In this document: positions 16,418-24,917 of the stretch, in pieces
Layout of the letters: each line of letters starts with the position of its first letter
How positions within the stretch are numbered: the stretch's first letter is position 1
The notes under the pieces: model-generated
Told to the model about the DNA's origin: nothing
The model's database searches: none
The model's input: only the letters and a program-made list of their open reading frames with translations
Program-made: the position numbers and the translations under genes
Assembly (NCBI RefSeq): GCF_000764025.1
Contig: NZ_KN234763.1
Location: 1 to 51,052 of the forward strand
DNA: 51,052 nucleotides
Direction of reading: 5' to 3'
Source of the DNA: Pseudohaliea rubra DSM 19751
Lineage (GTDB): Bacteria > Pseudomonadota > Gammaproteobacteria > Pseudomonadales > Halieaceae

Positions 16418-18400
16418 TCAGGGCGGCGGTGAAACACCGCTGGAGAGCAGCTGCTGGCGGAAGGCGCTGGCCGGTACCGGGCGGCCGAAAAGATAGCCCT
16501 GGAAGCGGCGGCAGCCGCAGGCGACGAGAAACTCCCGGATGTCCTCGCTCTCGACGCCCTCGGCGAGCACCGTCAGCTTCAGGGCCTGGGCCATGGACAG
16601 GGTGGCGCGGACGATGCTGGCGTCGCTGTGGTTTTCGATGACGCCGCGAACGAAGGACTTATCGATCTTCAGGGAGTCTACGGCGAGGGTCTGCAAATAG
16701 CGCAGGGACGAGTAGCCGGTACCGAAATCGTCGATGGTGAAGCGAAGGCCCGCCGCATGCAGCTGCTCCATGCAGTCCTGGGTTGTGCCGAGCTCGTTGA
16801 TGAAGAGGCTCTCCGTCACCTCCAGCTCCAGCTGCCCCGTGGGGATGCGGTGCCGCTCGAGGGTGGCGATCACCGTGTCGGCGAAGCCGACACGGGTGAA
16901 TTGCCGTGTGCTTACGTTCACGGCCAGTACCAGTGAGGCACAGCCCGGCAGCTTGCAGAGGTCGGCCAGCAGACGGCAGGCCTCGTCGACCACCCAGTCG
17001 CCCAGGGGGTAGATCAGCCCCGATTCCTCCGCGACAGGAATGAACTCCGAGGGTGGAATCCAGTCTCCGTCCCGGCGCCAGCGCAGCAGAGCCTCGGCGC
17101 CGAAGACGGCGCCCCGGGCATCGAACTGGGGCTGCAGATGCAGCTCGAGCTCGTTGCGCTCCAGGGCGTAGCGCAGCTGCTGCTCCAGGATCAGCCGCGC
17201 CTCGATGGCGGCCTGCATCTCGGGGACAAAGAAGCGCACGGCGTTGCGGCCCCCGTCCTTGGCCTGGTACATCGCCGTATCCGCATGGCGCAGCAGATCC
17301 TCGATATCATTGCTGTCCGAGGGAAAGAGGCTGACGCCGATGCTGCTGCTCAGATGCAGCTGCGTGCCCTTGACAGTGATCGGCTCGGCGATGGATACGC
17401 GGATTCGCTCTGCCGTGTTGTGCGTATCCTGAATCACCTCGTCGACACTGCCGTTGAGCTCCGTGAGCAGCACCACGAATTCATCGCCGCCAAGCCTTGA
17501 GGCCGTGTCGGTCTCGCGGAGCGCTTCGCGCAGCCGTCCGGCGATGGCCTGCAGCACGGCGTCGCCGGTGCTGTGACCGAGTGAGTCATTAATGCGCTTG
17601 AAATTGTCCAGGTCCAGGAAGAGCACGGCGGCCCGGTTGCCCCGGCGCAGGGCCCGGGCCCGGGCCTGGCGCAGCCGGTCCGAGAGCAGTCGGCGGTTGG
17701 GCAGGCCGGTGAGATCGTCATAGAGGGCCTGCCGTTCCACGGTGGCCTCTGCGCGCTGGCGCAGATGAGACATCTCGAAGCCCCGTGTAAGCGTGTCGTG
17801 CACACGACGGGTCACCATAGCCATGAAGCCGAGATAGAGCAGGGCTATGATCCCGAGCTGGACTGCCTCCATGCTGCCCTCGGCGAACAGGCGCGCGGCA
17901 AAGGGGAGAATACAGAGCGCGAGAAAGGGCAGGCTGGCCTCGATAAAGGCGGCGAGGCTGACCACGGCGCCGGCGCACATGCCGGCAATGATGAAGGCAA
18001 GCAGGGACAGGCTGTAGCTGTTCTCGGCCGTGAACAGCAGGAAGCCGCCCGCGCCCCAGACCAGACCGGAGAGGACTGATCCGGCAATGGCATGCCGGTA
18101 CCAGCGCCTATGGGTACGCGCCCGGGCTGAGGCACGAGCGAAGCCGCGGGCAGCGAGCAGGCGATAGACGGTGGTCAGCAGTGTCGCCAGCAGCCAGCCG
18201 AGCAGCACCCCGGCATCGCGGACGCCCCAGAGCAGCCAGCAGAGGACCACGCTGTTGAGCAGTACCGCGGCCAGGGACTGACGCAGGAATTGGTAGTGGA
18301 GCGCGAGACGCTCCGCATGGACGTAGTGCGCGAGGCCGGTTTTGTCGGCAGCCGCTGAAGGCCGCGTTTCGGTGCCGCCGTCCGTGTCAGTCAATCTCAT
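16418..18400 (-). CDS. Membrane GGDEF-EAL hybrid c-di-GMP enzyme
   Basis: A protein of about 660 residues with an N-terminal membrane module of five to six hydrophobic helices (about 40-205), a GGDEF domain (about 215-385) and an EAL phosphodiesterase domain (about 395-645). Both catalytic motifs look intact: [10 protein letters not shown] near residue 304 with RETD as a likely inhibition site, and GAEALLRW, DDFGTGYSS, KIDKSFV and AEGVES in the EAL half. It could therefore make or degrade c-di-GMP. Many such hybrids are phosphodiesterases with a regulatory GGDEF. A longer frame begins at a TTG (18433), but the ATG at 18400 is more credible. The binding-protein gene begins 74 bases downstream on the same strand, so all three signalling genes may form one transcript. 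Confidence 0.92.
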   Translation of the reverse strand: MRLTDTDGGTETRPSAAADKTGLAHYVHAERLALHYQFLRQSLAAVLLNSVVLCWLLWGVRDAGVLLGWLLATLLTTVYRLLAARGFARASARARTHRRWYRHAIAGSVLSGLVWGAGGFLLFTAENSYSLSLLAFIIAGMCAGAVVSLAAFIEASLPFLALCILPFAARLFAEGSMEAVQLGIIALLYLGFMAMVTRRVHDTLTRGFEMSHLRQRAEATVERQALYDDLTGLPNRRLLSDRLRQARARALRRGNRAAVLFLDLDNFKRINDSLGHSTGDAVLQAIAGRLREALRETDTASRLGGDEFVVLLTELNGSVDEVIQDTHNTAERIRVSIAEPITVKGTQLHLSSSIGVSLFPSDSNDIEDLLRHADTAMYQAKDGGRNAVRFFVPEMQAAIEARLILEQQLRYALERNELELHLQPQFDARGAVFGAEALLRWRRDGDWIPPSEFIPVAEESGLIYPLGDWVVDEACRLLADLCKLPGCASLVLAVNVSTRQFTRVGFADTVIATLERHRIPTGQLELEVTESLFINELGTTQDCMEQLHAAGLRFTIDDFGTGYSSLRYLQTLAVDSLKIDKSFVRGVIENHSDASIVRATLSMAQALKLTVLAEGVESEDIREFLVACGCRRFQGYLFGRPVPASAFRQQLLSSGVSPPP

Positions 18401-18571
18401 GGGAGCTGCCGTGGCGGCCGGCACCAGCGGCAAAGAGAGCGGCGTCGGCGAATGCCGTTGCCGCCAGAAGGGGGCGGTCGGCGGACTTGGGTGCCGCCGG
18501 CCGGTTCATCGCACTGGTCCGTACGGGCCCGTCGGTGTGCATAAGAACGCACGCCTCGTCGCCCATGGCGC

Positions 18572-19156
18572 CTAGCTCCCCGGCAGTGCCGGAACGCCGG
18601 CTACGGCCATGTGACCATAGCGGGCAAACAGGAACCAGGCGGCGGCGCCGATGAGCACCGTAGCGACCGTGGCGGGCATGCGCCCCGGCGGGTAGCTGAC
18701 GCCTGCGGCGCGGTCCAGCTTCCGGGAGCGGATATACAGCACCACGGCCCAGACAAAGAAGGCGCCGAAGAAAACCACATCGCCAACGCGGCCGTTGGCG
18801 AGGAGGTGGCCGAAAGCCCAGAACTTCACAGCCATGACCATGGGGTGGCCGACCCGGGCCTTCAGGTGGTTGCCGGGTACATAGGCGGCGACCAGCAGAA
18901 TGAATGCCGGCAGCGTGAAGAGGGACACGGCATGGTAGAGCCCCAGGGGCGGGTTCCACAGCATGGTCGGGTTTTCGCGCATGACGCCATAGCCCCAGAT
19001 CGCCAGAGCGAGGCCTGCGAGGGAGATCAGGCCGTAAACCACCTTGAAGGGCTTCTCGCCCATGGCCGAGACACGGCTGCTGCGCCAGTCGTTGGCGTAG
19101 ACGCGCAAGGAGTGGGTGCCGAGAAAAAGCACCAGGCCGACAATCATCCAGGTCAT
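18572..19156 (-). CDS. NnrU-family integral membrane protein
   Basis: A 194-residue protein with about six transmembrane helices and NnrU-family features: an opening MTWMIVGLVLFLGTHSLR, conserved SLAGLALAIWGYG, the NHLKARVGHPM turn and KFWAFGHLLANG. NnrU was first linked to nitric-oxide/nitrite metabolism, but its biochemical role is unsettled, and related proteins have been connected with membrane methyltransferase-type activities. The ATG at 19156 has GGAGC upstream. A longer open frame upstream only crosses a repeated intergenic element and should not be included. It lies between the GGDEF-EAL gene and the repeat copy and shows no clear operon partner. Confidence 0.85.
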   Translation of the reverse strand: MTWMIVGLVLFLGTHSLRVYANDWRSSRVSAMGEKPFKVVYGLISLAGLALAIWGYGVMRENPTMLWNPPLGLYHAVSLFTLPAFILLVAAYVPGNHLKARVGHPMVMAVKFWAFGHLLANGRVGDVVFFGAFFVWAVVLYIRSRKLDRAAGVSYPPGRMPATVATVLIGAAAWFLFARYGHMAVAGVPALPGS

Positions 19157-19244
19157 AGCAGAGCTCCGAAGCGATAAACATCCGACAGTGTACCCCAGCC
19201 CCGGCGGGACAGGAACGCGGGGGGAGCGGGTAGGGCGGGGATTT

Positions 19245-19382
19245 CCCCTGGCGCCTCGCGTACCTCGGGCTCGGCAGAGATCCAGGACCGTAGGGCCGGC
19301 AGCGGGAGGGTGTCCCCACCAGGCGAATATCGTGGAGCGACTGGGGGCACCCTCCCGCTGCCGGCCCGGAATACTGCGATGC
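19245..19382 (+). repeat. Dispersed structured element, copy 1
   Basis: This intergenic element is shared with 47209-47348. The first 50 bases (19245-19294) match the other copy at 42 of 50 positions without gaps. The arms 19293-19318 and 19342-19367 then form a 26-bp stem with a single G-T pair around a 23-base loop (19319-19341) containing GCGAATATCGTGGAG. The tail GCCCGGAATACTGCGATGC follows. The stem sequence differs from copy 2 while pairing is preserved. It sits between the NnrU gene start and the terminator of TonB receptor 2. It has no good coding potential. Strand is given by convention only. Confidence 0.85.
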
Positions 19383-19403
19383 ATGAATCCCGGGCAGCGC
19401 CCC

Positions 19404-19437
19404 GGCCAGCCAAGGCTGGCCCCGGAAAGCTGCGATG
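19404..19437 (+). repeat. Partial element: small hairpin plus the same tail motif
   Basis: GGCCAGCC, AA, GGCTGGCC form an 8-bp stem, followed by CCCGGAAAGCTGCGATG. The tail repeats the right-hand end of copy 1 (CCCGGAATACTGCGATG), starting 57 bases further on. It may be a truncated or degenerate copy of the element. Confidence 0.55.
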
Positions 19438-19440
19438 GAC

Positions 19441-19475
19441 AAAAAAAAGCGACCCTGGGACGGGCCCAGGGTCGC
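19441..19475 (-). terminator. Intrinsic terminator of TonB receptor 2 gene
   Basis: Read on the minus strand, GCGACCCTGGG, a five-base loop and CCCAGGGTCGC form a perfect 11-bp stem followed by eight Ts. It lies 40 bases past the receptor stop codon. This is the strongest terminator in the window. Confidence 0.93.
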
Positions 19476-19514
19476 AGGAGGAGAAGGGTCGGGCCGACGC
19501 CGCGGCCCGAGCAG

Positions 19515-22500
19515 TCAGAAGCGGTAGCTGAGGCCGACGCGCATGCTCCAGAGGGAGGTGTCGCCGATGCGCTGCTGTGCCTGGCCGTTGGCTTCCTGTT
19601 CGGCGGTGACGCCGTAAGGGAAGGCCGGCTGGTTCATCACGCCCCAGTCATCGTTCAGCAGGTTGGTCAGGTTGTCGACAATGATGAAAGCGCTGCCCCG
19701 GTGCCCCGGCGCGAAGCCTGGCACTTCCTGCGAGATGCGAAGGTCGATCTTGCTGAAGGAGTCACCCTCCTGGCTGTTGCGGCTGCCACCGATCGGCAGC
19801 ACGTTGCGCTCGAAGTCGAGGAAGGGCTGAAAGCCGAAAGCGTCGATGGTCCCTTCCGCCCCGCCCAGCGTGATGCTGTAGGGGATGCCGGAGTTGTACT
19901 GGCCGAACAGGGAGACGCGGGTCTCATAGCCGCCGAAGAAGTCGGCGCTGTAGTTGAGTACCGTGGTGAAGCGATGCTCTATAGCCCAGTTCGATGGGCC
20001 GAGCTCCTCAGCTTGTGGATCGACAAAGGCCCGGTTGATGTAGTTCGAGAACGCCACCGACGAGGTCATCGGATTCACATCTTCCGCTTCCGTGTAGGCG
20101 TAACCGACACGGAGGTCGAAGCCGTTGTCCCAGGCCTTGAAGGCGCTGAAGGCAATGGACTCGGACTCGTTGCCGTTGCTGGCGTTGGTCAGGACGAAGG
20201 CCGGGTCCCGGACACTTTCGTAGACCGGGTAGCCGAGGTCGTTGGTGCCCACGCGCTCAAGATCCGCGCGCTTGTAGATGGCCGTATCCTCACCGCGGCT
20301 GATCTGCAGATCCGCGGTCACGGTGATATCCATGGGGGCGAACCAGGTCAGGCCTGCCGTGTACTTCCACTCGCTGGGGATATCGAAATCGGGATCGAGA
20401 AAGTTGATTTCGAAGTTCGAGCCGTCCCCGGCGGCGACCACCTCGGCGATCTCCTGCGGTACCCCGTAGCCGGGGCCGCAGACCGGAACGCCGTCTTCAC
20501 AGTTGACGTAGTTCTGGGCGAAGAGATCCATGCCGTCGATACGGGCCTGTACGGCCGTGGTGTTGGTGTTGCTGTAGGTGTTGGACAGCCAGACGTTCGG
20601 GTTGCCGCCGGAGAACAGGCCGACCCCGCCGCGGAAAGACAGGTCCTCGGAGAAGTCATAATTGAAGCCGAAGCGCGGCTGGAGCAGGTCGCGCCCATCG
20701 AGCGTCTCGTTGTTGCCGAAGCCATAGCTGGCCTGGAAGCCCTGGTTCAGGTTCGGGGCGTCGTCGGTCTCGTAATAGTCGTAACGCAGGCCGTAGGTCA
20801 CCGTGAGCTTGTCGTTTACCTGCCACTCGTCCTGCAGGTAGAAGTAGTTGATGGCGTACTCGAAGGCCTCGGCGATGTCGTTCTCGTTGTTGCTGATCGC
20901 GTTGCCGTAGTAGACCCGGTCCGCCAGGCCGTCGCGGAAATTGTCGATACCGTCAAAGCGGATCTCCGTGTCCACGTGCTGGTAGAACAGGTTGAAGATG
21001 TCGTAGGACTCACGCTCGTAACCGCCGGTGATCGTGTGCGAGCCCAGCTGGTAGCGGCCGCGGGCGACGATCTGGTCGATGGTGTATTCCAGGGCGTTGG
21101 CGTGACGGCTGTCGTCGCCGCCGAGGTAGACGTCCACGTCTTCAAGCTCGACGCGCATCTCGCCAAAGTCGTTGCCGGCGCGCGGCGACTGCACGAAGTC
21201 GACCTCCGTCCGGGCGATGCGGATTTCCGTGGAGAAGTTGTCGGTCCAGTCGGAGTAGAGGCTGGCGATGTAGGAGTTCAGCTCCGCGCCGCGGTTGTAG
21301 AAGTGGTCGGAGAATTCGAACTCTACGTTTTCGCCATCCGAGGGCGTGGCATTCACGGACTCGTTGTACATGTAGCTGAGCGCCAGGCGCTGGGTGTCCG
21401 TGATGTACCAGTCGAGCTTGCCGATGTACTTCTCGTCCTCGAAGTCGATGGTGCCCGGCGTGCTGCTGCCCGGTTCGAACTGGTAGACATCGCGAGCGAT
21501 CCGGGCGATTTCGTCCAGCTCCGCCTGGGTGACCAGCACCTCGTTGACGGCGCCGCTGCCGATGGCGCCGCGGTCGTTGAAATCGACGCCTTCGTACTTC
21601 TCGTAGGCGCCGTAGAAGAACAGCTTGTCCTCGATGATGGCGCCGCCAAGCTCAAAGCCGTAGCGGGTCTCGTCGTAGTCGGTGATCTGAACGCTGTCGC
21701 CTTCGAGCTTGTCACCCTGCATGCTGTCGTCGGTGTAATCCATGAACACCGAACCGGAGAGCTCATTGCCGCCGGACTTGGTGACCGCGTTGATGTTACA
21801 GGCCGAGAAGCCGCCGTAGATGACACTCATGGGCGCCATCTCCACCGCGACGCTGGAGATGGCGTCGAAGGGGAAGGGCATGCGCTGGGTCGGGTAGCCG
21901 TTCGAGTTGAGACCGAAACCGTCATTCAGGCGGATACCGTCAACGGTCAGGCTGTTGAAGCGCGGGTTGGCGCCGTTGCACTGGATCGAATCGGCGCGGC
22001 TGGACTGGTCGATGTAGACGCGCGGATCCTGGCCGATAATGTCATTGATGTTCCGGTTGATCGCCGGCGAGTTCTGCAGGTCGCTGATATCAAAGACCGC
22101 CGTCGGGCCGATAGCTGTATCGGCTACTGCCGCGGCGCTGCCCATGACCACCACTTCCTCAATGGCGTTGACAGCGTAGTTCATCTGCGCCTGCTGCCCC
22201 ACCGCCAGCTTCAGGCGCTCCGTGGACGCGCCGCCCTGCGGCGAGGTAACGCTGACGCTATAATCGACGCCCGCGGGCAACTGGCGGATGAAGTAGTTGC
22301 CGTTCTCATCGGTGGTGGCGGAGCGAGACAGCCCCGTCGCACGGTTCGTTGCCGTTACCGTAGCGCCTGCGACCGGCTGGCCGCCCGAACTAACGACACC
22401 GCGGACGGCCGCGGTTGTTTCCTGTGCGTAGACCGGGGCGGTCAGACCGAAGCTGCCGACAACGGACGCACCGGCGATGGCGCGAACGAGCGCCTTGCGG

Positions 22501-22529
22501 GCAAAGTGTTTCGAGAAGGACGAGGGCAT
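19515..22529 (-). CDS. TonB-dependent receptor 2 with N-terminal carboxypeptidase-regulatory-like domain (Oar-like)
   Basis: A 1004-residue outer-membrane protein. After a signal peptide ending VYAQ comes a carboxypeptidase-regulatory-like beta sandwich (about 40-110: VRGVVSSGGQPVAGATV, TDENGNYFIRQLPAG). Then comes a TonB-box-like AIEEVVVMG, a plug with IQCNGANPRFNSLTVDGIR and SACNINAVTKSGGNE, and a large barrel that ends GLSYRF with a terminal Phe. Cysteines occur in two close sets, one in the plug and one in an extracellular loop (NCEDGVPVCG), which suggests disulfides. Oar-like proteins handle large ligands or surface factors; the substrate here is unknown. The start has GGAGAAGC upstream. 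A dyad lies about 90-110 bases before the gene. Confidence 0.93.
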   Translation of the reverse strand: MPSSFSKHFARKALVRAIAGASVVGSFGLTAPVYAQETTAAVRGVVSSGGQPVAGATVTATNRATGLSRSATTDENGNYFIRQLPAGVDYSVSVTSPQGGASTERLKLAVGQQAQMNYAVNAIEEVVVMGSAAAVADTAIGPTAVFDISDLQNSPAINRNINDIIGQDPRVYIDQSSRADSIQCNGANPRFNSLTVDGIRLNDGFGLNSNGYPTQRMPFPFDAISSVAVEMAPMSVIYGGFSACNINAVTKSGGNELSGSVFMDYTDDSMQGDKLEGDSVQITDYDETRYGFELGGAIIEDKLFFYGAYEKYEGVDFNDRGAIGSGAVNEVLVTQAELDEIARIARDVYQFEPGSSTPGTIDFEDEKYIGKLDWYITDTQRLALSYMYNESVNATPSDGENVEFEFSDHFYNRGAELNSYIASLYSDWTDNFSTEIRIARTEVDFVQSPRAGNDFGEMRVELEDVDVYLGGDDSRHANALEYTIDQIVARGRYQLGSHTITGGYERESYDIFNLFYQHVDTEIRFDGIDNFRDGLADRVYYGNAISNNENDIAEAFEYAINYFYLQDEWQVNDKLTVTYGLRYDYYETDDAPNLNQGFQASYGFGNNETLDGRDLLQPRFGFNYDFSEDLSFRGGVGLFSGGNPNVWLSNTYSNTNTTAVQARIDGMDLFAQNYVNCEDGVPVCGPGYGVPQEIAEVVAAGDGSNFEINFLDPDFDIPSEWKYTAGLTWFAPMDITVTADLQISRGEDTAIYKRADLERVGTNDLGYPVYESVRDPAFVLTNASNGNESESIAFSAFKAWDNGFDLRVGYAYTEAEDVNPMTSSVAFSNYINRAFVDPQAEELGPSNWAIEHRFTTVLNYSADFFGGYETRVSLFGQYNSGIPYSITLGGAEGTIDAFGFQPFLDFERNVLPIGGSRNSQEGDSFSKIDLRISQEVPGFAPGHRGSAFIIVDNLTNLLNDDWGVMNQPAFPYGVTAEQEANGQAQQRIGDTSLWSMRVGLSYRF

Positions 22530-22619
22530 GGGATAGCTTCTCCAGCTGGGTTAGTGGATCAGCGAAGAGGCTAGGGCAGTGATGTTGCACTTGTGTTACG
22601 CCGGTCGGCACCCGGCCCC

Positions 22620-22641
22620 TTTTTGGTAAAATCACCAAAAA
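22620..22641. promoter_or_regulatory. Perfect dyad upstream of TonB receptor 2 and a diguanylate cyclase gene
   Basis: TTTTTGGT (22620-22627), six bases AAAATC, and ACCAAAAA (22634-22641) form an exact 8-bp inverted repeat in an AT-rich patch within a GC-rich divergent intergenic region. The spacing suits a dimeric repressor. It could control either divergent gene. The regulator is unknown. Confidence 0.5.
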
Positions 22642-22807
22642 TCCCCGGGAACTCTTTTTTAGTGCTGCCGAGTTGTCGCGACGGAGTGTAAGAAGCGTCT
22701 CCTGAAGATGCTTTCGGCGTTTGCCGGGTCTCTGCTCGGTATCTGCACCGATCGCGTGCAGGTACAGTACGCCACGCGGGCGCCTTCCGGCGGCCGAGGG
22801 ACATTGC

Positions 22808-23827
22808 ATGGCTCGTGCCAGTGACGACATTCTCGAGGAACGCCAGGCCAGGTTGCTGGCTCTTGTGCTGTTGTTCGTGGCGGCCTACGGCGGGATCATT
22901 GGCCTTGTCAATATCGTTCTGTTTGCAAGCCCGCAGCTTGCAGCGATGGATTTCCTTGCCACGGCGGCGAGTTTTACGGTCCTGGCGTACTATCGCCGGA
23001 GCGGTCGGCTGCGCGCCGCGAGCTGGGCGGCGATTCTTATCCTGGCAGGTCTGCTGCTGACCTTCCTTGTCCTGGCGCGGGCGGCGAACGCAGCTTTGCT
23101 CTGGGTCACCGTGCTGCCGCCTATCGCTTTCTTCCTGCTCGGTTCCCGCGATGGTCTGCGGGTGACCGTTGTCTTCTCTCTGGTGGTGCTCGCCTGGCTG
23201 GTGTCGACGTTCCGACAGCTAGATCCGGCACCTTTTTCTCTGGGGGCGGTCCTCAACTGTGCCGAGGCCCTTCTGGCTCACGCGCTGATCTTCCGGTTCA
23301 GCGAACGTACCCGGGAGGCCGCCTTCGAGCGCCTGCGCGAACACGCGCAGGTTGACGGTCTGACGGGCCTGGCCAATCGGGAAAAGCTTGACCTCGAGCT
23401 GAGCCGTGCCCTTGCCCTTGCTGAGCGCAGCGGTCAGTGGGTCGCGGTGGCCATGATCGACCTTGATCACTTCAAGGCGGTCAATGACAGCCATGGGCAT
23501 CTCGTCGGTGATCAGGTACTGTTGGCGTTGGGCCAGTGTCTGGCTGGCGCTGTGCGCGCCGTGGACCTGGTGGGGCGCTGGGGCGGCGAGGAGTTTCTTC
23601 TTTTGTGTCCCAGCACGGACCGGGCAGGAGCCCTCGCTGTGGCGGAAAAGCTCCGTGCGGCCGTGGCGGCAGAGCCCTTCGCCGACGGCGTTGCCTTGAC
23701 CGTAAGTATCGGCGTGGGCATCTCGCAGGGACGGGAGCTCCCGGAAACGGTGCTGGATCGCGCTGATCGTGCGCTTTATGCCGCGAAGGACGCCGGTCGC
23801 AATTGCGTAGTGATCGAGGCTGCATGA
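22808..23827 (+). CDS. Membrane GGDEF diguanylate cyclase, tandem paralogue A
   Basis: A 339-residue inner-membrane cyclase. It has about six N-terminal helices (20-165) with the segment VLPPIAFFLLGSRDG, a linker ALIFRFSERTREAAFERL, and a GGDEF domain (about 185-335) with WGGEEFLLLC near residue 257. RAVD, placed for product inhibition, lies five residues before it. The ATG at 22808 follows CGAGGGAC and gives MARASDDILEERQ; a longer upstream frame lacks support. The next gene is a close relative in the same layout, 15 bases downstream, so the two arose by tandem duplication and are probably co-transcribed. The membrane part has no recognisable ligand site. Confidence 0.92.
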   Translation: MARASDDILEERQARLLALVLLFVAAYGGIIGLVNIVLFASPQLAAMDFLATAASFTVLAYYRRSGRLRAASWAAILILAGLLLTFLVLARAANAALLWVTVLPPIAFFLLGSRDGLRVTVVFSLVVLAWLVSTFRQLDPAPFSLGAVLNCAEALLAHALIFRFSERTREAAFERLREHAQVDGLTGLANREKLDLELSRALALAERSGQWVAVAMIDLDHFKAVNDSHGHLVGDQVLLALGQCLAGAVRAVDLVGRWGGEEFLLLCPSTDRAGALAVAEKLRAAVAAEPFADGVALTVSIGVGISQGRELPETVLDRADRALYAAKDAGRNCVVIEAA

Positions 23828-23842
23828 AGCGGGCACGTTCTG

Positions 23843-24898
23843 ATGACTGACTATGCGGTTGGCGCTGCGACCGAGATCAGGCTGGCGCGGCAGGCATCGC
23901 TGCTGCGCGCCATGCTTCTGCTTGCGGCGTGCTACGGGTTTGTTACGGGCCTGACCAATTTCTTTGTTTTCTCCAGGCCGCTGATCGCGGCCATTGACGG
24001 CCTGGTGCTGGCGGGTGCTGTGCTGAGCTGGCTTCTGCTCCGCCAGGCCCGGCTGCTCTGGCCCGTAAGCCTGGCCGTGCTCACGTTCTACGGCCTGCTG
24101 TTGCTGTTCTACTTTATTGCTTCGGAGGCGCGCAATTACTCGCTCGTCTGGGCCGCGGTGCTGCCGCCGCTGGCCTTTTTCCTGCTCGGCTCCCGCGGCG
24201 GAACGCTCTTCTCTGCGCTGTTCAGCCTGCTCGTGCTGGCACTCTTTGCCATGAGTTACCGCCAGGCCCCGGTGATGCCCCTGGAGCTCCCCGCCCTGCT
24301 GAACCTGGGGGCGGTGCTTGTTGCTCACTGCATCATTTTCCGTTTCAGTGAACGGAGCCGTGAATTGGCCTACGCGGAGCTGGCGCGCCTGTCCCAGTAC
24401 GACGAACTGACCGGGCTCCTCAATCGACGGCAGTTCGATGCAGAACTCCGGCAGCATATGGCCCTGGCCCGCCGGAGAGGGTCATCAACGGCGGTGCTCC
24501 TTGTCGATCTCGATCATTTCAAGCACATCAATGACAGGCACGGGCACCTCGTCGGGGACCGTGTGCTGGTCGAGGCGGGCCAGTGTATTTCCGCAGTGGT
24601 CCGGGCGACAGACAGCGTGGGTCGCTGGGGCGGTGAGGAGTTCGTCATCGTGTGCCCCGACACGGAGCTCAGCGGAGCAAGCCAGGTGGCGGAAAAGGTC
24701 CGCCGGTCACTGGAGCGGTCACCACTGGGAGACGGGGTGCAGCTATCGGCGAGCGTCGGTGTGGCCGTTGACAGGTCGGAGGAGTCGGTGGAATCCCTGC
24801 TGGCTCGCGCCGATGGTGCACTTTACCGCGCCAAGGAGCAGGGCAGGAATCGAGTGGTCCTTGAGGAGGTCATGGAGACGCCAGTGCCCGCTTGCTGA
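23843..24898 (+). CDS. Membrane GGDEF diguanylate cyclase, tandem paralogue B
   Basis: A 351-residue paralogue of the preceding protein with the same architecture: membrane helices (about 20-165) containing VLPPLAFFLLGSRGG, linker CIIFRFSERSRELAYAEL, and a GGDEF domain with WGGEEFVIVC near residue 260. RATD is the probable inhibition site. Both proteins share the linker core IFRFSER and DLDHFK with HGHLVGD, which argues for recent common origin. Differences concentrate in the first helices and the far C-terminus, so they may sense different cues. The coding region ends 19 bases before the convergent secreted phosphatase gene. Confidence 0.92.
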   Translation: MTDYAVGAATEIRLARQASLLRAMLLLAACYGFVTGLTNFFVFSRPLIAAIDGLVLAGAVLSWLLLRQARLLWPVSLAVLTFYGLLLLFYFIASEARNYSLVWAAVLPPLAFFLLGSRGGTLFSALFSLLVLALFAMSYRQAPVMPLELPALLNLGAVLVAHCIIFRFSERSRELAYAELARLSQYDELTGLLNRRQFDAELRQHMALARRRGSSTAVLLVDLDHFKHINDRHGHLVGDRVLVEAGQCISAVVRATDSVGRWGGEEFVIVCPDTELSGASQVAEKVRRSLERSPLGDGVQLSASVGVAVDRSEESVESLLARADGALYRAKEQGRNRVVLEEVMETPVPAC

Positions 24899-24917
24899 CT
24901 GCCTGCTGACTGCCCGC

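Noticed and set aside
19245-19382. Integron attC site or classical REP
   Set aside because: The element lacks the attC RYYYAAC/GTTRRRY cores. REP elements have short stems with a conserved head, unlike the long variable stem and fixed loop here.
19157-19384. N-terminal extension of the NnrU gene across the repeat
   Set aside because: The added residues derive from the repeated element, not from NnrU sequence. The ATG at 19156 with GGAGC is the better start.
19116-22574. A very long open frame (over 1,100 codons) on the plus strand opposite TonB receptor 2
   Set aside because: It is the antisense shadow of a high-GC coding region. Its product is low-complexity and Val/Ala/Asp/Gly-rich with no domain, while the minus-strand frame has a signal peptide, plug, barrel and a terminator.
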